This document shows, one piece after another, positions 11,143 through 20,016 of a stretch of 64,000 nt of DNA. Below the pieces are notes generated by a model, which made no database searches, was not told the DNA's origin, and saw nothing but the letters and a program-made list of their open reading frames with translations. Position 1 is the stretch's first letter, and each line of letters opens with the position of its first letter. This stretch comes from Leptospira adleri (GTDB taxonomy: Bacteria > Spirochaetota > Leptospiria > Leptospirales > Leptospiraceae), in NCBI RefSeq assembly GCF_002811985.1, contig NZ_NPDU01000001.1, positions 111,410 through 175,409 on the forward strand, written 5' to 3'. The position numbers and the translations under genes were made by a program.

Positions 11143-12615
11143 TTAAACGGCGCCCGCCAACTCGCTCCGTGCTTCGAATTTGTAGAGTTTATGAACCGTC
11201 GCTTTTTGACCGACTCCCTTCAGGGATGCCTCGTGTTTTTCGGAATCGTATCCCCTTAGGTTCAATTCTTCCATAATTCCGGGGCTGGAAAGAATCGGTT
11301 CCGTGACCCAGATTTCGCCGGCGGATGCGAGCGATTGGACTCGAGCTGCGATGTTTACGCTCTGTCCGAAATAATCGAGTCTTTCGTCGTTGATTACGGC
11401 TAACGCAGGTCCTTCGTTGAGTCCGACTTTCAAACCGATTTCGTGTCCGTGTTCTTTGAACTCTTCGTTCATCTGATCGATTCGAGTCATCATCTCGAGG
11501 GCCGCAAACATTCCGTCCAGAGGATTGGAAAAGGTAGCCATAATCGCGTCGCCCATCGTTTTTACGATCGCCCCGTTAAATTTTTTCACGGTTTCCGCAA
11601 GAAGGCGAAAGTGTTCTTGAACCAATCGATACGCGAGAATATCTCCGGCCTTATCGTACATCTCGGTGGAACCTCTCAGATCGGTAAAAAGAATCGTAAG
11701 ACTTTTCACGTTTAAATTCAATCTGCTGCTCAACTGTTGAATGCGAAAAAGTTCCCGGAAGGTTTGGTTGTTCAAGAGCATCTTCGCCGTAAGAAAAGGT
11801 TCGATCACGGTCGGATGTTCTTTCACGATTTCTAATATTCTTGGAAGATTGGGTTTGATGATGAGAAAGCCCGCCTTTGCGATCGTACGATTGGAAACTT
11901 TGAGTTGGTATTTTCCGGGAGAAAGATGCAGCTCATTCGGGGTAAATCCGCTCGTAAGAAGGCTCAAGTCGATGATTCGATCGTCCGGAGTTTCTTCTCC
12001 GTCAAAATAGAGATACACCGCGGAATTATTCTCCACCGAACTCAATTGATACGCCGGCGTATCAGTGGCGTCTAACGTTATATTCTTCGTAACTCCGGGT
12101 TCCAATACGATCAGATCCTTCGTATTGTTTCCGATAAAATCCAGGAGTTCTTCGGACTTGTGAAAATTAGCGGAGATATGATATCTTAGATACGTTTCCG
12201 CGTCCACCAAAGGATCCAGATTCTGCTTTTTCAAAGAGGAGTTTACGGAAAAACTGACTTCCACTTGATCGTCCAGCGTAGTCGGAACGTCTAGATTGCA
12301 GATAGAACAATGAAAACTTTTTTCTTCAATCTGATCCAAAGAAGTATGAGAGGAAACGACTCCGCCGCAAGCGGGACAAATCATATTGTAAGAGAAATCG
12401 ATCAAGCCGATCTTTCCGGAATGTAAGAATAGATCGATCGCCTCCCCCGTTTCAAAATCATTCTCTCCCGCAAATCGAATCGGATTGATTCTATGCAGTT
12501 TCCATTCGTCCTGGGACCGGAGACTCTCGATAAAACGGGAGATCGAATTCTTCGATAAAACTCCGAATCCTTCCAAGGCTTTTTTCTTTTGCACCAAAAG
12601 AGTTTCATTCCACAT
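11143..12615 (-). CDS. Class III adenylate/guanylate cyclase with zinc ribbon
   Basis: The 490-residue protein has an N-terminal region with two CxxC pairs (CPAC and CSIC, about residues 80-110) that look like a zinc ribbon. A beta-rich middle region with DUF5939-like character follows, then a class III cyclase domain from about 310. The cyclase has the metal Asp in LFTDLRG, the base-binding Lys and second metal Asp in VKTMGD, and DYFG plus VNIAAR for substrate binding and catalysis, so it looks active. No membrane helix is seen. The ATG at 12615 is chosen because an AGGAGGG lies six bases upstream. The product is probably cAMP, with regulation through the N-terminal domains. Confidence 0.87.
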   Translation of the reverse strand: MWNETLLVQKKKALEGFGVLSKNSISRFIESLRSQDEWKLHRINPIRFAGENDFETGEAIDLFLHSGKIGLIDFSYNMICPACGGVVSSHTSLDQIEEKSFHCSICNLDVPTTLDDQVEVSFSVNSSLKKQNLDPLVDAETYLRYHISANFHKSEELLDFIGNNTKDLIVLEPGVTKNITLDATDTPAYQLSSVENNSAVYLYFDGEETPDDRIIDLSLLTSGFTPNELHLSPGKYQLKVSNRTIAKAGFLIIKPNLPRILEIVKEHPTVIEPFLTAKMLLNNQTFRELFRIQQLSSRLNLNVKSLTILFTDLRGSTEMYDKAGDILAYRLVQEHFRLLAETVKKFNGAIVKTMGDAIMATFSNPLDGMFAALEMMTRIDQMNEEFKEHGHEIGLKVGLNEGPALAVINDERLDYFGQSVNIAARVQSLASAGEIWVTEPILSSPGIMEELNLRGYDSEKHEASLKGVGQKATVHKLYKFEARSELAGAV

Positions 12616-13143
12616 AACATCCCTCCTAGAATTCCTAACCAAAACGAATCTATATTTTTCCGTCTATTTTTCTTGGCAAGCATTTTGTAACAATTTTTGT
12701 TACATTTAATCCGATATTCTTCCCATGCCGTTTCGCAAGGCAAAAGGAAGAATCGAAATCCGTTCCCCGAAAAGAATCAACGAGCGCCGCCAAACGCAGG
12801 TCTTACGACCGATTTAGGAAAGATTCTTAAAATAGTTTCTCCGGCTTTCCTTTGGAGCGACTTAAAAGTCCGTTGCGAGCAGATTTTTCGGTTAAAAGTT
12901 TGTCTTAACAAAGATTACGCGATCCGGATCGAACGAAACGATCCCGGAATTTGTGAGAGTTCCCACACAACTCTATATTTTAGTTTTTTTGAATTGATTT
13001 TTGGCGTCCAATGTCATATTTAAAATCCTTTTCTTAACAATGCGAAAGAATCGGGTCTTTCAAAGGAAAAATATTTCCAAAAAGAGAGAAGAGGAAGAAA
13101 TTTCTCGGCGTTTATAAGACAAACGTTATAAGATCGAATCAAT
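12616..13143. other. Divergent intergenic region with one GGAACTC motif
   Basis: These 528 bases separate the minus-strand cyclase from the plus-strand KAS II gene and must hold both promoters. A reverse-orientation copy of the repeated motif (GTGAGAGTTCCCACA, 12953-12967) is present. A 108-residue open frame across 12697-13023 contains the motif, has no ribosome binding site and looks non-coding. Confidence 0.5.
12621..12627 (-). promoter_or_regulatory. Ribosome binding site deciding the cyclase start
   Basis: AGGAGGG on the minus strand is a near-perfect Shine-Dalgarno sequence six bases before the ATG at 12613-12615. It rules out a start nine codons further upstream in the same frame. Confidence 0.8.
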
Positions 13144-14430
13144 ATGGATAAAACGAAACTAAGTAAAAACTCGAGAGTTGTAATCACAGGAATCGGGGTC
13201 ATTCTACCCAATACTTTCTCGGTCGAGACGTTCTGGAAAAATCTTTCCGAAGGAAATTCTCAAATAGATACCATCACGAGATTTCAGACCGACGATATGC
13301 CCGTCAAGGTCGCAGCCGAGATGAACGACTTCGACTGGAAAAAATTTCTTCCGGACTTAAACGAGAAACACGCAAAAAATTACAATCGGGAGACGTTCGC
13401 GCTTATGTCCGCGATGGAAGAAGCGAGAAAGGACGCAAAACTCGAAAAGGATTCGGTCGATCCTTCGAAGGTCGGCTTTATAGATTCTTCCTCCCGCGCT
13501 TCCTTGGCTTGGTGGGAACACGCTTGGAAACTCTATCACGAGGAAAAAAATCAGAGCGTATTCGATCGTTATTCGGTTCTCACTTCGATGGCTTCCAACC
13601 CCACAAACCTCACCGCGATCTATGCGAACATACAAGGTTTCGTGACCACGATCACCGCGGCCTGCGTCGGCGGACACCACGCGATCAGTCTTTGTTATCA
13701 GGCGATTCGAAAAGGAAGGGCCGAGGTGATGTATGCGGGCGGACACGAATTTCCTTTGATCAAACCTCTTATGATGATGTATTCGGATCCCGCGAGTTCG
13801 GTGATGTCTTCCGAAGAAAAACATCCTAAGTCCGCGATCAAACCCTACGATCGGAATCGGGACGGATTTATTTTAGGAGAAGGCGCTGCGGTTCTTTGTA
13901 TGGAAAGAATGGACCACGCGATCGCGCGAGGCGCTCGCATCTACGCGGAAGTTTTGGGAACCTTCAGCTACAACGAAGCCGATCACGCGATGAGAATGGA
14001 TCTAACCGGAAAAAAAGCCGCGACGGGACTCGGTCGTCTTTTGAAAATCGGCGGAATGCATCTCGGAGATATCGATTACTTCTGCGGACACGGAACCGCA
14101 ACGATTAACAACGATATGGCGGAAAGCAGAGCGATCAAAGTTTTATACAACGGACTCGCAAAAAACAAATGGGCTCCGCTCGGTTCCATCAAGCCGATTT
14201 TCGGACATACGTTCGGAGCCGCGGGAATCATCAACGTGGCGGCGACGGCTTTGATGCTTGAAAAACAAATCGTCTGTCCCACGATCAATCTCAAGGACGT
14301 GGATCCGGAATGCGATCACGATCACGTAACCGAAGGGGCGAGAAAAGTCCGTCTGAGAAATGCGATCTCCATGGCCTTTGCGATCGGAAGCCAATCGTCT
14401 TTTGTAAGCCTCACCGCTCCGGACCTTTAG
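13144..14430 (+). CDS. Beta-ketoacyl-ACP synthase, KAS II (FabF) family
   Basis: The 428-residue product shows the thiolase-fold condensing enzyme layout with an intact Cys-His-His triad: Cys in TAACVGGHHA (about 173), His in GHGTAT (about 316) and His in FGHTFGAAG (about 355). The sequence diverges from housekeeping FabF at many places (for instance NNDMAES after HGTAT), which suggests a secondary condensing enzyme. It would extend acyl-ACP with malonyl-ACP. No clear ribosome binding site precedes the ATG. The next gene, a SiaB-like kinase, follows after ten bases, so they are probably co-transcribed. Confidence 0.88.
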   Translation: MDKTKLSKNSRVVITGIGVILPNTFSVETFWKNLSEGNSQIDTITRFQTDDMPVKVAAEMNDFDWKKFLPDLNEKHAKNYNRETFALMSAMEEARKDAKLEKDSVDPSKVGFIDSSSRASLAWWEHAWKLYHEEKNQSVFDRYSVLTSMASNPTNLTAIYANIQGFVTTITAACVGGHHAISLCYQAIRKGRAEVMYAGGHEFPLIKPLMMMYSDPASSVMSSEEKHPKSAIKPYDRNRDGFILGEGAAVLCMERMDHAIARGARIYAEVLGTFSYNEADHAMRMDLTGKKAATGLGRLLKIGGMHLGDIDYFCGHGTATINNDMAESRAIKVLYNGLAKNKWAPLGSIKPIFGHTFGAAGIINVAATALMLEKQIVCPTINLKDVDPECDHDHVTEGARKVRLRNAISMAFAIGSQSSFVSLTAPDL

Positions 14431-14440
14431 GAGAAGAAGA

Positions 14441-14968
14441 ATGAAATCCGGCGGACTCCACAAACAATACGATCATTCCAAAAAGATGAAATCGGTTCTT
14501 TACTATCAAGGAGCCGTGACGCACGATATTTTAGGAAACCTTACCGAAATTCTTAAAAGCAGGATTTCCAAAGAAAAAAGAAAGAACAAGATTCTCAACG
14601 TATTCGTGGAGATGACCCAGAACGTAAGTCACTATTCTTCCGAAAGAGAAAACGAATACGGAGTCGGCCTGATCTTGGTAAAAGAAAAAGGTCATATTCT
14701 CAAACTCTCCACCGCGAATTTTCTGAGCTCGGAAACGGCCGCGCCGCTCCGGGAAAAACTCGATCACTTTCTTTCTCTTACGGGAGAAGAAGTGAAAGAA
14801 CTCTATCAGGAAAAAATCAAGGGAGAAAGACCGGACGACAGCAAAGGCGCCGGTCTGGGATTTTTGGAGATACTAAAAAAGTCGGACTTTCCGTTTCGTT
14901 CGTCGTTTGAAGAAACGGGGAACGGGGAAGTTTTTTTCACTCTCACCGTTTTCTTTCGCTTGGGGTAA
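14441..14968 (+). CDS. SiaB-family protein kinase homologue (DUF6272)
   Basis: The 175-residue protein aligns by eye with the second SiaB-like protein at 26418. Both have an E-x-x-Q-N-x-x-H-Y-S helix (here VEMTQNVSHYS, about 57-67), a Gly-rich strand and a D-D-S-K-G-A-G-L-G loop near 130. Those are the N-box and G-box of a GHKL/HATPase fold. In Pseudomonas, SiaB phosphorylates a Thr of SiaC. AGGAGAAGAAG before the ATG is a good ribosome binding site. It follows the KAS II gene by ten bases, and its 3' end overlaps the convergent PP2C gene by 26 bases. No SiaC gene lies beside it, so its substrate may be the SiaC at 26975 or another STAS-like protein. Confidence 0.74.
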   Translation: MKSGGLHKQYDHSKKMKSVLYYQGAVTHDILGNLTEILKSRISKEKRKNKILNVFVEMTQNVSHYSSERENEYGVGLILVKEKGHILKLSTANFLSSETAAPLREKLDHFLSLTGEEVKELYQEKIKGERPDDSKGAGLGFLEILKKSDFPFRSSFEETGNGEVFFTLTVFFRLG

Positions 14969-15764
14969 GTTTCCAGGGTTCCGCCTGAGAAAGAGCCATT
15001 TCTTTGACTTCGATCACGATCACGGAAGTGTTGTCTCTCGTCATTCTAAGATTCGCCTCTTCCGCGAGATGAGAACAGGCTTCCTTCACGTTAGACGCGT
15101 TTTTAAGAATCTCCTCCAAGTCGTCGATCTTAATTACGTCCGTAAGTCCGTCCGTACAGAGAAGAATCCGATCCCCTTCGTTTAAGGAATTTGTAATGTC
15201 GAAAAGATCCATCTGAAGATCGGCCGTTCCTCCGCCGATACAACTCGTGATATAACTTCTGGAACTTTGGTTTCCTCCGCGGACCGAATCGGAAAAGGAA
15301 TGATCCACGGTGATCTTCTGAATTCCCTTCGATGAAAAATGATAAGCCCTGCTGTCTCCCATATTGAAAACGAGAACCTTTCTTCTTCCGAAAAGGGCGC
15401 CCACGAGAGTGGTCCCCATTCCGAGCTTACCGGTCTGTAACGCGTGTTCGTTGATTTCGTTGTTGATTTTTCGAAAAAGATTCTGCCAGCCGGCCCGGGG
15501 AAGTTCTTCCAGAGGCTGGATCGCTCTTTCCATCCACGCGAGTTTTTCCAACGTTAGACGGCTTGCAATTTCCCCCGAAGTATGGCCTCCCATTCCGTCC
15601 GCGAGCGCTAGAATCAAAGGAGAATTCGAAGAATCGCGGATGCCCGTGGAAGCGAAGGAACCGGAAACGGTCCCGGCGACGATCTCGCCGGAAACATACA
15701 TGGAATCCTCGTTATGCGAACGAAAATTTCCTTTTTCCGTAATTCCGAAATAATGAATAATCAT
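14943..15764 (-). CDS. PP2C-type serine/threonine protein phosphatase
   Basis: The 273-residue protein has the PP2C metal-binding motifs in order: RSHNEDS (about 16-22), LALADGMGGH (about 53-62), GMGTT (about 118), NMGDSRAY (about 134) and CTDGLTD (about 204), then DNTSVIV near 243. All key Asp residues are present, so it should be an active Mn/Mg-dependent phosphatase in the cytoplasm. It overlaps the SiaB-like gene tail to tail by 26 bases. That places a kinase and a phosphatase side by side, though on opposite strands. Confidence 0.9.
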   Translation of the reverse strand: MIIHYFGITEKGNFRSHNEDSMYVSGEIVAGTVSGSFASTGIRDSSNSPLILALADGMGGHTSGEIASRLTLEKLAWMERAIQPLEELPRAGWQNLFRKINNEINEHALQTGKLGMGTTLVGALFGRRKVLVFNMGDSRAYHFSSKGIQKITVDHSFSDSVRGGNQSSRSYITSCIGGGTADLQMDLFDITNSLNEGDRILLCTDGLTDVIKIDDLEEILKNASNVKEACSHLAEEANLRMTRDNTSVIVIEVKEMALSQAEPWKLTPSERKR

Positions 15765-15932
15765 GAAGAAGAAAGTGCGGAATTTCGAAGGAATTTCCGT
15801 AAAACTATTATAAAAATGTGTCAGCGAAGGTATTCAAGAACAAATCTTCGAGAGGTCCGTTTTTTCAAAATAATCCGACGAAGAATTCCTAAATTCTAAA
15901 TCGCTACTTTTTGTTTCATTGAGAAAAGAAAA

Positions 15933-16691
15933 TTATTTTGCCGAGTATCCACCGTCGACGGGAAGGGCCGTTCCCGTGATAAAGGAAGCGTCGGAACTGC
16001 AGAGCCAAACCGCGACCTTCGCGACTTCTTCCGGAGTCGCGATGCGATGTAAGGGATGTAATTTCACGAGTTGTTTTTCCGCTTCGACGGGATCCTTCGC
16101 AAGATGAAAGAGTTCTTCAAGAATCTCGGTCTTCACCGCGCCGGGGCAAACCGCGTTGATACGAATATTCTTCTTTGCGTATTCGAGCGCGGCGCTCTTG
16201 GTCAATCCGATGATTCCGTGTTTCGCGGCGGAATACGGATTGATTCCTACGACTCCGTTGATCCCCGAGATCGAAGATACGTTCACAACCGCCCCTCCCC
16301 CTACTTTGAGCATTTCAGGAATTTGATATTTCATAGAAAGCCAGGCGCCTTTGAGATTCACGTCCACGACTTTATCCCACACTTCTTCCGGATATTCGTG
16401 CAAGAGATGATTCTCTCCCATGATTCCCGCGTTGTTGATTCCGAAATCGAGTCGACCGTATTTTTCAATCGCGAAGTCCACCGCTTTTTTTACCTGTTCG
16501 GACGAAGTCACGTCGCAGGAAAAGAAGAATGCGTCTTCCCCCTTAGATCTGAGTTCGGATTCTACCTTTTTTCCTTCTTCGGATCTTCTGCCGCAAAAGA
16601 CGACCTTCACGCCCCTCGATAAGAACTCCAAAACGACCGCCTTCCCGATTCCTGTGCTTCCGCCGGTCACCATCGCGACTTTGTCTTTCAT
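15933..16691 (-). CDS. Short-chain dehydrogenase/reductase (SDR)
   Basis: The 252-residue protein has the classical SDR motifs: TGGSTGIG for NAD(P) binding (about 9-16), NNAG (about 87), the catalytic Ser in VNVSSISG (about 139) and YSAAK (about 153-157), then CPGAV. CGRR at the end of the second strand suggests NADP preference. The ATG at 16691 is chosen because GGAG lies at the right distance; an in-frame TTG four codons upstream overlaps that site. It is the second gene after the thioesterase fusion (33-base gap). A 3-oxoacyl reductase role beside the KAS genes is plausible but not proven. Confidence 0.9.
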   Translation of the reverse strand: MKDKVAMVTGGSTGIGKAVVLEFLSRGVKVVFCGRRSEEGKKVESELRSKGEDAFFFSCDVTSSEQVKKAVDFAIEKYGRLDFGINNAGIMGENHLLHEYPEEVWDKVVDVNLKGAWLSMKYQIPEMLKVGGGAVVNVSSISGINGVVGINPYSAAKHGIIGLTKSAALEYAKKNIRINAVCPGAVKTEILEELFHLAKDPVEAEKQLVKLHPLHRIATPEEVAKVAVWLCSSDASFITGTALPVDGGYSAK

Positions 16692-16724
16692 AGAATTCTC
16701 CAAAAATTGAATATTAGTAAATTA

Positions 16725-17594
16725 TTATATTTTTCTGGTCTTCCCGTTTCTGACCCTGACGAGATATTTTTTCAGATGTCCGTTGATCGCTTCCAGATCC
16801 GTCAATTCCCTTTCAACGGAAGCGACTTTCAGATCCTCTATTAAAACGAAAAGATATCTAAGCTCTTCCAGATGCACCTTCGCCTTGAGAATATTCTTTA
16901 TCTTTTGGGAAAGAATTCTACTTCCCCAGGCTCCGGCTATGGAAACGGGCAAAAGAGTAGCGACTGAACGCAGATGTTCCAAGAGCTGGGCGTGGTCTTT
17001 CGCTCTGGATCCTTCCAAACGATTTCCAAGTTTATAGACCTTTAAAATCAGATCGTGCGCGAGTTTCCAAACTTCCAGCTTATCCAAGGTGCGGATTTGA
17101 GCCGAAGCGACCTTCGAAGATCCGCTTTCCGCAACGCCTACGGGTGGCGAAGGATAAGAAGGAATTCCGCCCTCCGCGAACTTCTTTCTAAAACCGTCCG
17201 GAACGGGCACCACTCTGCGGATGGAATAATCGAAAAAGAGAACTCGAATTTTTATGAGGGAAACTTTTTCCCGTCTTTGATCCTTGGAAATGCGGAAGTA
17301 AAGATCGAAGGATTTTTCTCCTAGATTTTCTAATACGACATCGATCTTTACCTGATCGTTGTAGAGCAACTCGCCCTGGTACAAAATTCCCGCGTTGGCA
17401 AAGATGATGCTCTTTCCGTAAATATCCGTTACTGAAAATCCTAAATATTGAAAAAACTGAAGATGAGCTTCCATGACCAAATCCAGGATCGAAGCAAAGG
17501 AAACGTGAATGTCCAGGGCCAAATCCGTTTTACGAATCGATAACTCCGTCGAGAAATGATAAGTTGCGGGAAATTCAATCTGTATATCGGTCAT
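16725..17594 (-). CDS. Hotdog thioesterase fused to an S23-type four-helix bundle
   Basis: The first 135 or so residues of this 289-residue protein follow the 4HBT acyl-CoA thioesterase pattern (ALDIHVSFASILDLVMEAH near 28-46, then the long central strands). A Pro-rich linker at about 150-160 leads to a C-terminal domain that reads like the four helix bundle protein (S23/IVP) family. It has LEVWKLAHDLILKVYKL near 173-190, a Leu-rich second helix, VSIAGAWG, and a final ELRYLFVLIEDL helix. The S23 family was first noted in intervening sequences of Leptospira 23S rRNA genes. I see no frameshift or stop between the halves, so the fusion looks real. It heads a two-gene unit with the SDR. Confidence 0.72.
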   Translation of the reverse strand: MTDIQIEFPATYHFSTELSIRKTDLALDIHVSFASILDLVMEAHLQFFQYLGFSVTDIYGKSIIFANAGILYQGELLYNDQVKIDVVLENLGEKSFDLYFRISKDQRREKVSLIKIRVLFFDYSIRRVVPVPDGFRKKFAEGGIPSYPSPPVGVAESGSSKVASAQIRTLDKLEVWKLAHDLILKVYKLGNRLEGSRAKDHAQLLEHLRSVATLLPVSIAGAWGSRILSQKIKNILKAKVHLEELRYLFVLIEDLKVASVERELTDLEAINGHLKKYLVRVRNGKTRKI

Positions 17595-18194
17595 AATAAT
17601 TTTACGGACTTGCGCGGTTCAATCGGGACATAATGATTCGCACAAGATTCGATTTTTGTTTTTTCAAGCCGAAGGAACCCAGACCACCTTGGACTTTTTC
17701 AAAAGAGATCCATCCGTTTCTTGAATAATAATACTTCTCTTAACAGTTTCGGTTTTTCGAAGTCTCGTCTTGAACGGAAAGGAAGTTTTGCCTCGAACAA
17801 GACCTCGATCTTTTTTAGAATTGGAAGCGGAGAATCAACTCTTCAATTCTTTATTCTCCCGATAAAATCAATCGCCCGTTTGAAATCGATCCGGAAAGGG
17901 AAATTCGAAATGGAGTATTTTTTTATAAGCAAGGATGGTTTTTGAATTCTTCTTCAAAAAGTTCTTGCTAGAGGACCTTCTTCAAAGAAGATCTTTCAAC
18001 CGTTGAGACGCGTCAAAATCTACTCGGTGTTTGTTGAAAAAGAAGAAAAAGAAAAAATTTAGGATTTTGAAAAACTAAAGAATTAACTGTAATGAATTTT
18101 CTTTTTTTCTCGTAACGTTTCCGAGAATCAGAAAACCGCTGCGTTAGGAAACAAAATCCGAAACATTCATACCGATCCGGGAAACATAGAATCA
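17595..18194. other. Divergent intergenic region, no gene seen
   Basis: Six hundred bases separate the divergent thioesterase and CoA-transferase genes. The part nearest the CoA-transferase is A/T-rich. A perfect palindrome GACGCGTC lies at 18007-18014, and a sigma-70-like promoter candidate at 18067-18095. A 74-residue frame at 17721-17945 has no ribosome binding site or motif and is not called. Confidence 0.45.
18067..18095 (+). promoter_or_regulatory. Candidate promoter for the 18.2-28.9 kb operon
   Basis: TTGAAA and TAATGA are separated by 17 bases, about 100 bases before the CoA-transferase start. This fits a sigma-70 type promoter, but the region is A/T-rich and such matches arise by chance. 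Confidence 0.28.
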
Positions 18195-19982
18195 TTGGAA
18201 GCAAATAAGAAGATTTTCGCAAACCCGGACGAGATGATCCGAGAAATCGTGAAGCCGGGGATGTCGCTTCATCTCTCCGCTACTATGTCCAGACCCAATG
18301 CTCTCATCTATTCTCTCGCGCGTTGTTTTCAGTATACGAATCCCGAATTCACGATCAGCATGGCTGGGATTCATTCCAGCGCTCACGCACTCACCATCTC
18401 CAAGATCGTAAAAAAAATGATCACCGGTTTTGCGGGAGACAATTACCCGAAACCTTCTCCGAATTCCCTCTACTCCAATCTTTTGGACGGAACTCCGTTC
18501 GAACTCGAACTCTGGTCTCTGTTGAGTCTCGTACAAAGACTGATGGCCGGAGCGATGCGTCTTCCCGGTTTTATTACGAACTCTCTTTTGGGAAGCGATA
18601 TGATCTTGGATAAGTTAGGCAAAACCGCGTTTCTGTTTCCGAATCCCCAAGGGACTTCCAAAAATCAAAACGTTCCCTATCCTCCGGATTACAAAGGTAA
18701 AAAAGGCGCGGACATCGCTTACATTCTTCCTTTAAATCCGGACTACACTTTGTTACACGCGGTCATCGGAGACGAAGACGGAAATCTTGTTCTCTGTCCT
18801 CCGAGCGGCGAAGGTTACTGGGGCGCGCTCGCCGCCAAACAAGGAGTTATCGCCACGGTCGAAAGAATCGTGCCCAAAGGATCGATTCCACCCGAACTCG
18901 TAACCGTTCCCGGCAATCGAGTGAGCGCTTTGTCCGTCGCGGAATTCGGCGCACATCCTCAATCTCTTCGCGTATTCGATCTTCCCGGGCTTTCCGTTTT
19001 CGAAGGACTTTCCACCTATCTCGACGACTACGAATTTCAGATCGAAGCCAACGAAGCGGCTAACGTGCCATCCAAGGCGGAAAAATGGTACGCGGATTTC
19101 GTAAATCTTCCGGGCGGTCACTCGGAATATCTGGATCGTTTAGGAAATACTCGTCTCAGAAGATTGAAGCAGATTCCCGAAGAAAACAAGGCTCTCAAAC
19201 TCGAAGATCCTACCACGGTCAACGACTCGGAGCAGATGATCATTCTGGCTGCGAGGGCGATTCAAGAATACGTAAAAACAAAAGGATACAAAACGATTCT
19301 TGCCGGGATCGGAGCCGCGCATATTTCCGCATGGACCGCCGCTCGTTTTTTGGAAAAGGAAGGGATTCGAGTGGAGGTGATCACGGAACTCGGATTCTAT
19401 TCGATGAAACCTCATACCGGAGACGTTTTTTTATTCAGTCAACTGCACACAAAAGACTGCACGATGCTTTCGGATATCACGAGCATCTTGGGCACGATCG
19501 TCCCCGATCATTGCCTGGGAGTTTTGGGAGCCGCGGAAGTGGATTGGTTCGGGAATATCAACTCGACCAGAACTTCCAAGGGAAAATTTTTAGTGGGTTC
19601 GGGAGGCGCCAACGATATCGCGGCAAGTGCGGATTGTATCGTAGTCGCGAAGGCGAATCGAGGACGATTCGTAAAAAAAGTAAACTACGTTACTTCAGTG
19701 GGAGATCGAGTGATGGAAGCGATTTGTCAATTCGGAAGGTTTCAAAGACAACCGAACTCCGATCACGTTTTCGAGTTCACGCATTGGATCGCTCCTCCAT
19801 CTGACGAGGAAATGGAACCGGAAGAAGCGGTTCTCCGTTATACGTCCTGGCTTCCCCCGGACGAGGATGTCCCGCTCCAGGAGGAAAAACCCGTGACGGC
19901 GGAGGAGCTTACCGTTTTAAGAGAATTGGATCCGGAAAAGATTTACATAGAACAATTTATGGTATATACAAGACTTCCATAA
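18195..19982 (+). CDS. Fused-subunit family I CoA-transferase
   Basis: The 595-residue product contains both halves of a family I CoA-transferase. The N-terminal half is GctA/IpdA-like (KPGMSLHLSATMSRPNALIY near 20, GFAGDNYP near 80). The C-terminal half is GctB/IpdB-like, with the candidate catalytic Glu in ITELGFYS (about 400) and GSGGANDIAASA near 475. Known relatives transfer CoA between dicarboxylic or steroid-derived acids and acetyl-CoA. The start is a TTG at 18195 without a clear ribosome binding site; an ATG 13 codons on is an alternative. KAS III follows after 34 bases in what looks like a six-gene operon. The substrate is unknown. Confidence 0.78.
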   Translation: MEANKKIFANPDEMIREIVKPGMSLHLSATMSRPNALIYSLARCFQYTNPEFTISMAGIHSSAHALTISKIVKKMITGFAGDNYPKPSPNSLYSNLLDGTPFELELWSLLSLVQRLMAGAMRLPGFITNSLLGSDMILDKLGKTAFLFPNPQGTSKNQNVPYPPDYKGKKGADIAYILPLNPDYTLLHAVIGDEDGNLVLCPPSGEGYWGALAAKQGVIATVERIVPKGSIPPELVTVPGNRVSALSVAEFGAHPQSLRVFDLPGLSVFEGLSTYLDDYEFQIEANEAANVPSKAEKWYADFVNLPGGHSEYLDRLGNTRLRRLKQIPEENKALKLEDPTTVNDSEQMIILAARAIQEYVKTKGYKTILAGIGAAHISAWTAARFLEKEGIRVEVITELGFYSMKPHTGDVFLFSQLHTKDCTMLSDITSILGTIVPDHCLGVLGAAEVDWFGNINSTRTSKGKFLVGSGGANDIAASADCIVVAKANRGRFVKKVNYVTSVGDRVMEAICQFGRFQRQPNSDHVFEFTHWIAPPSDEEMEPEEAVLRYTSWLPPDEDVPLQEEKPVTAEELTVLRELDPEKIYIEQFMVYTRLP

Positions 19983-20016
19983 TAAAATAAAATTCGAATT
20001 TACTTAGGGGAAAAAA

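Noticed and set aside
12697..13023. 108-residue plus-strand frame in the cyclase/KAS II gap
   Set aside because: It spans a dispersed intergenic motif and has no ribosome binding site.
18007..18014. Palindrome GACGCGTC as an operator
   Set aside because: An eight-base palindrome occurs often by chance, and no second copy was noticed nearby.
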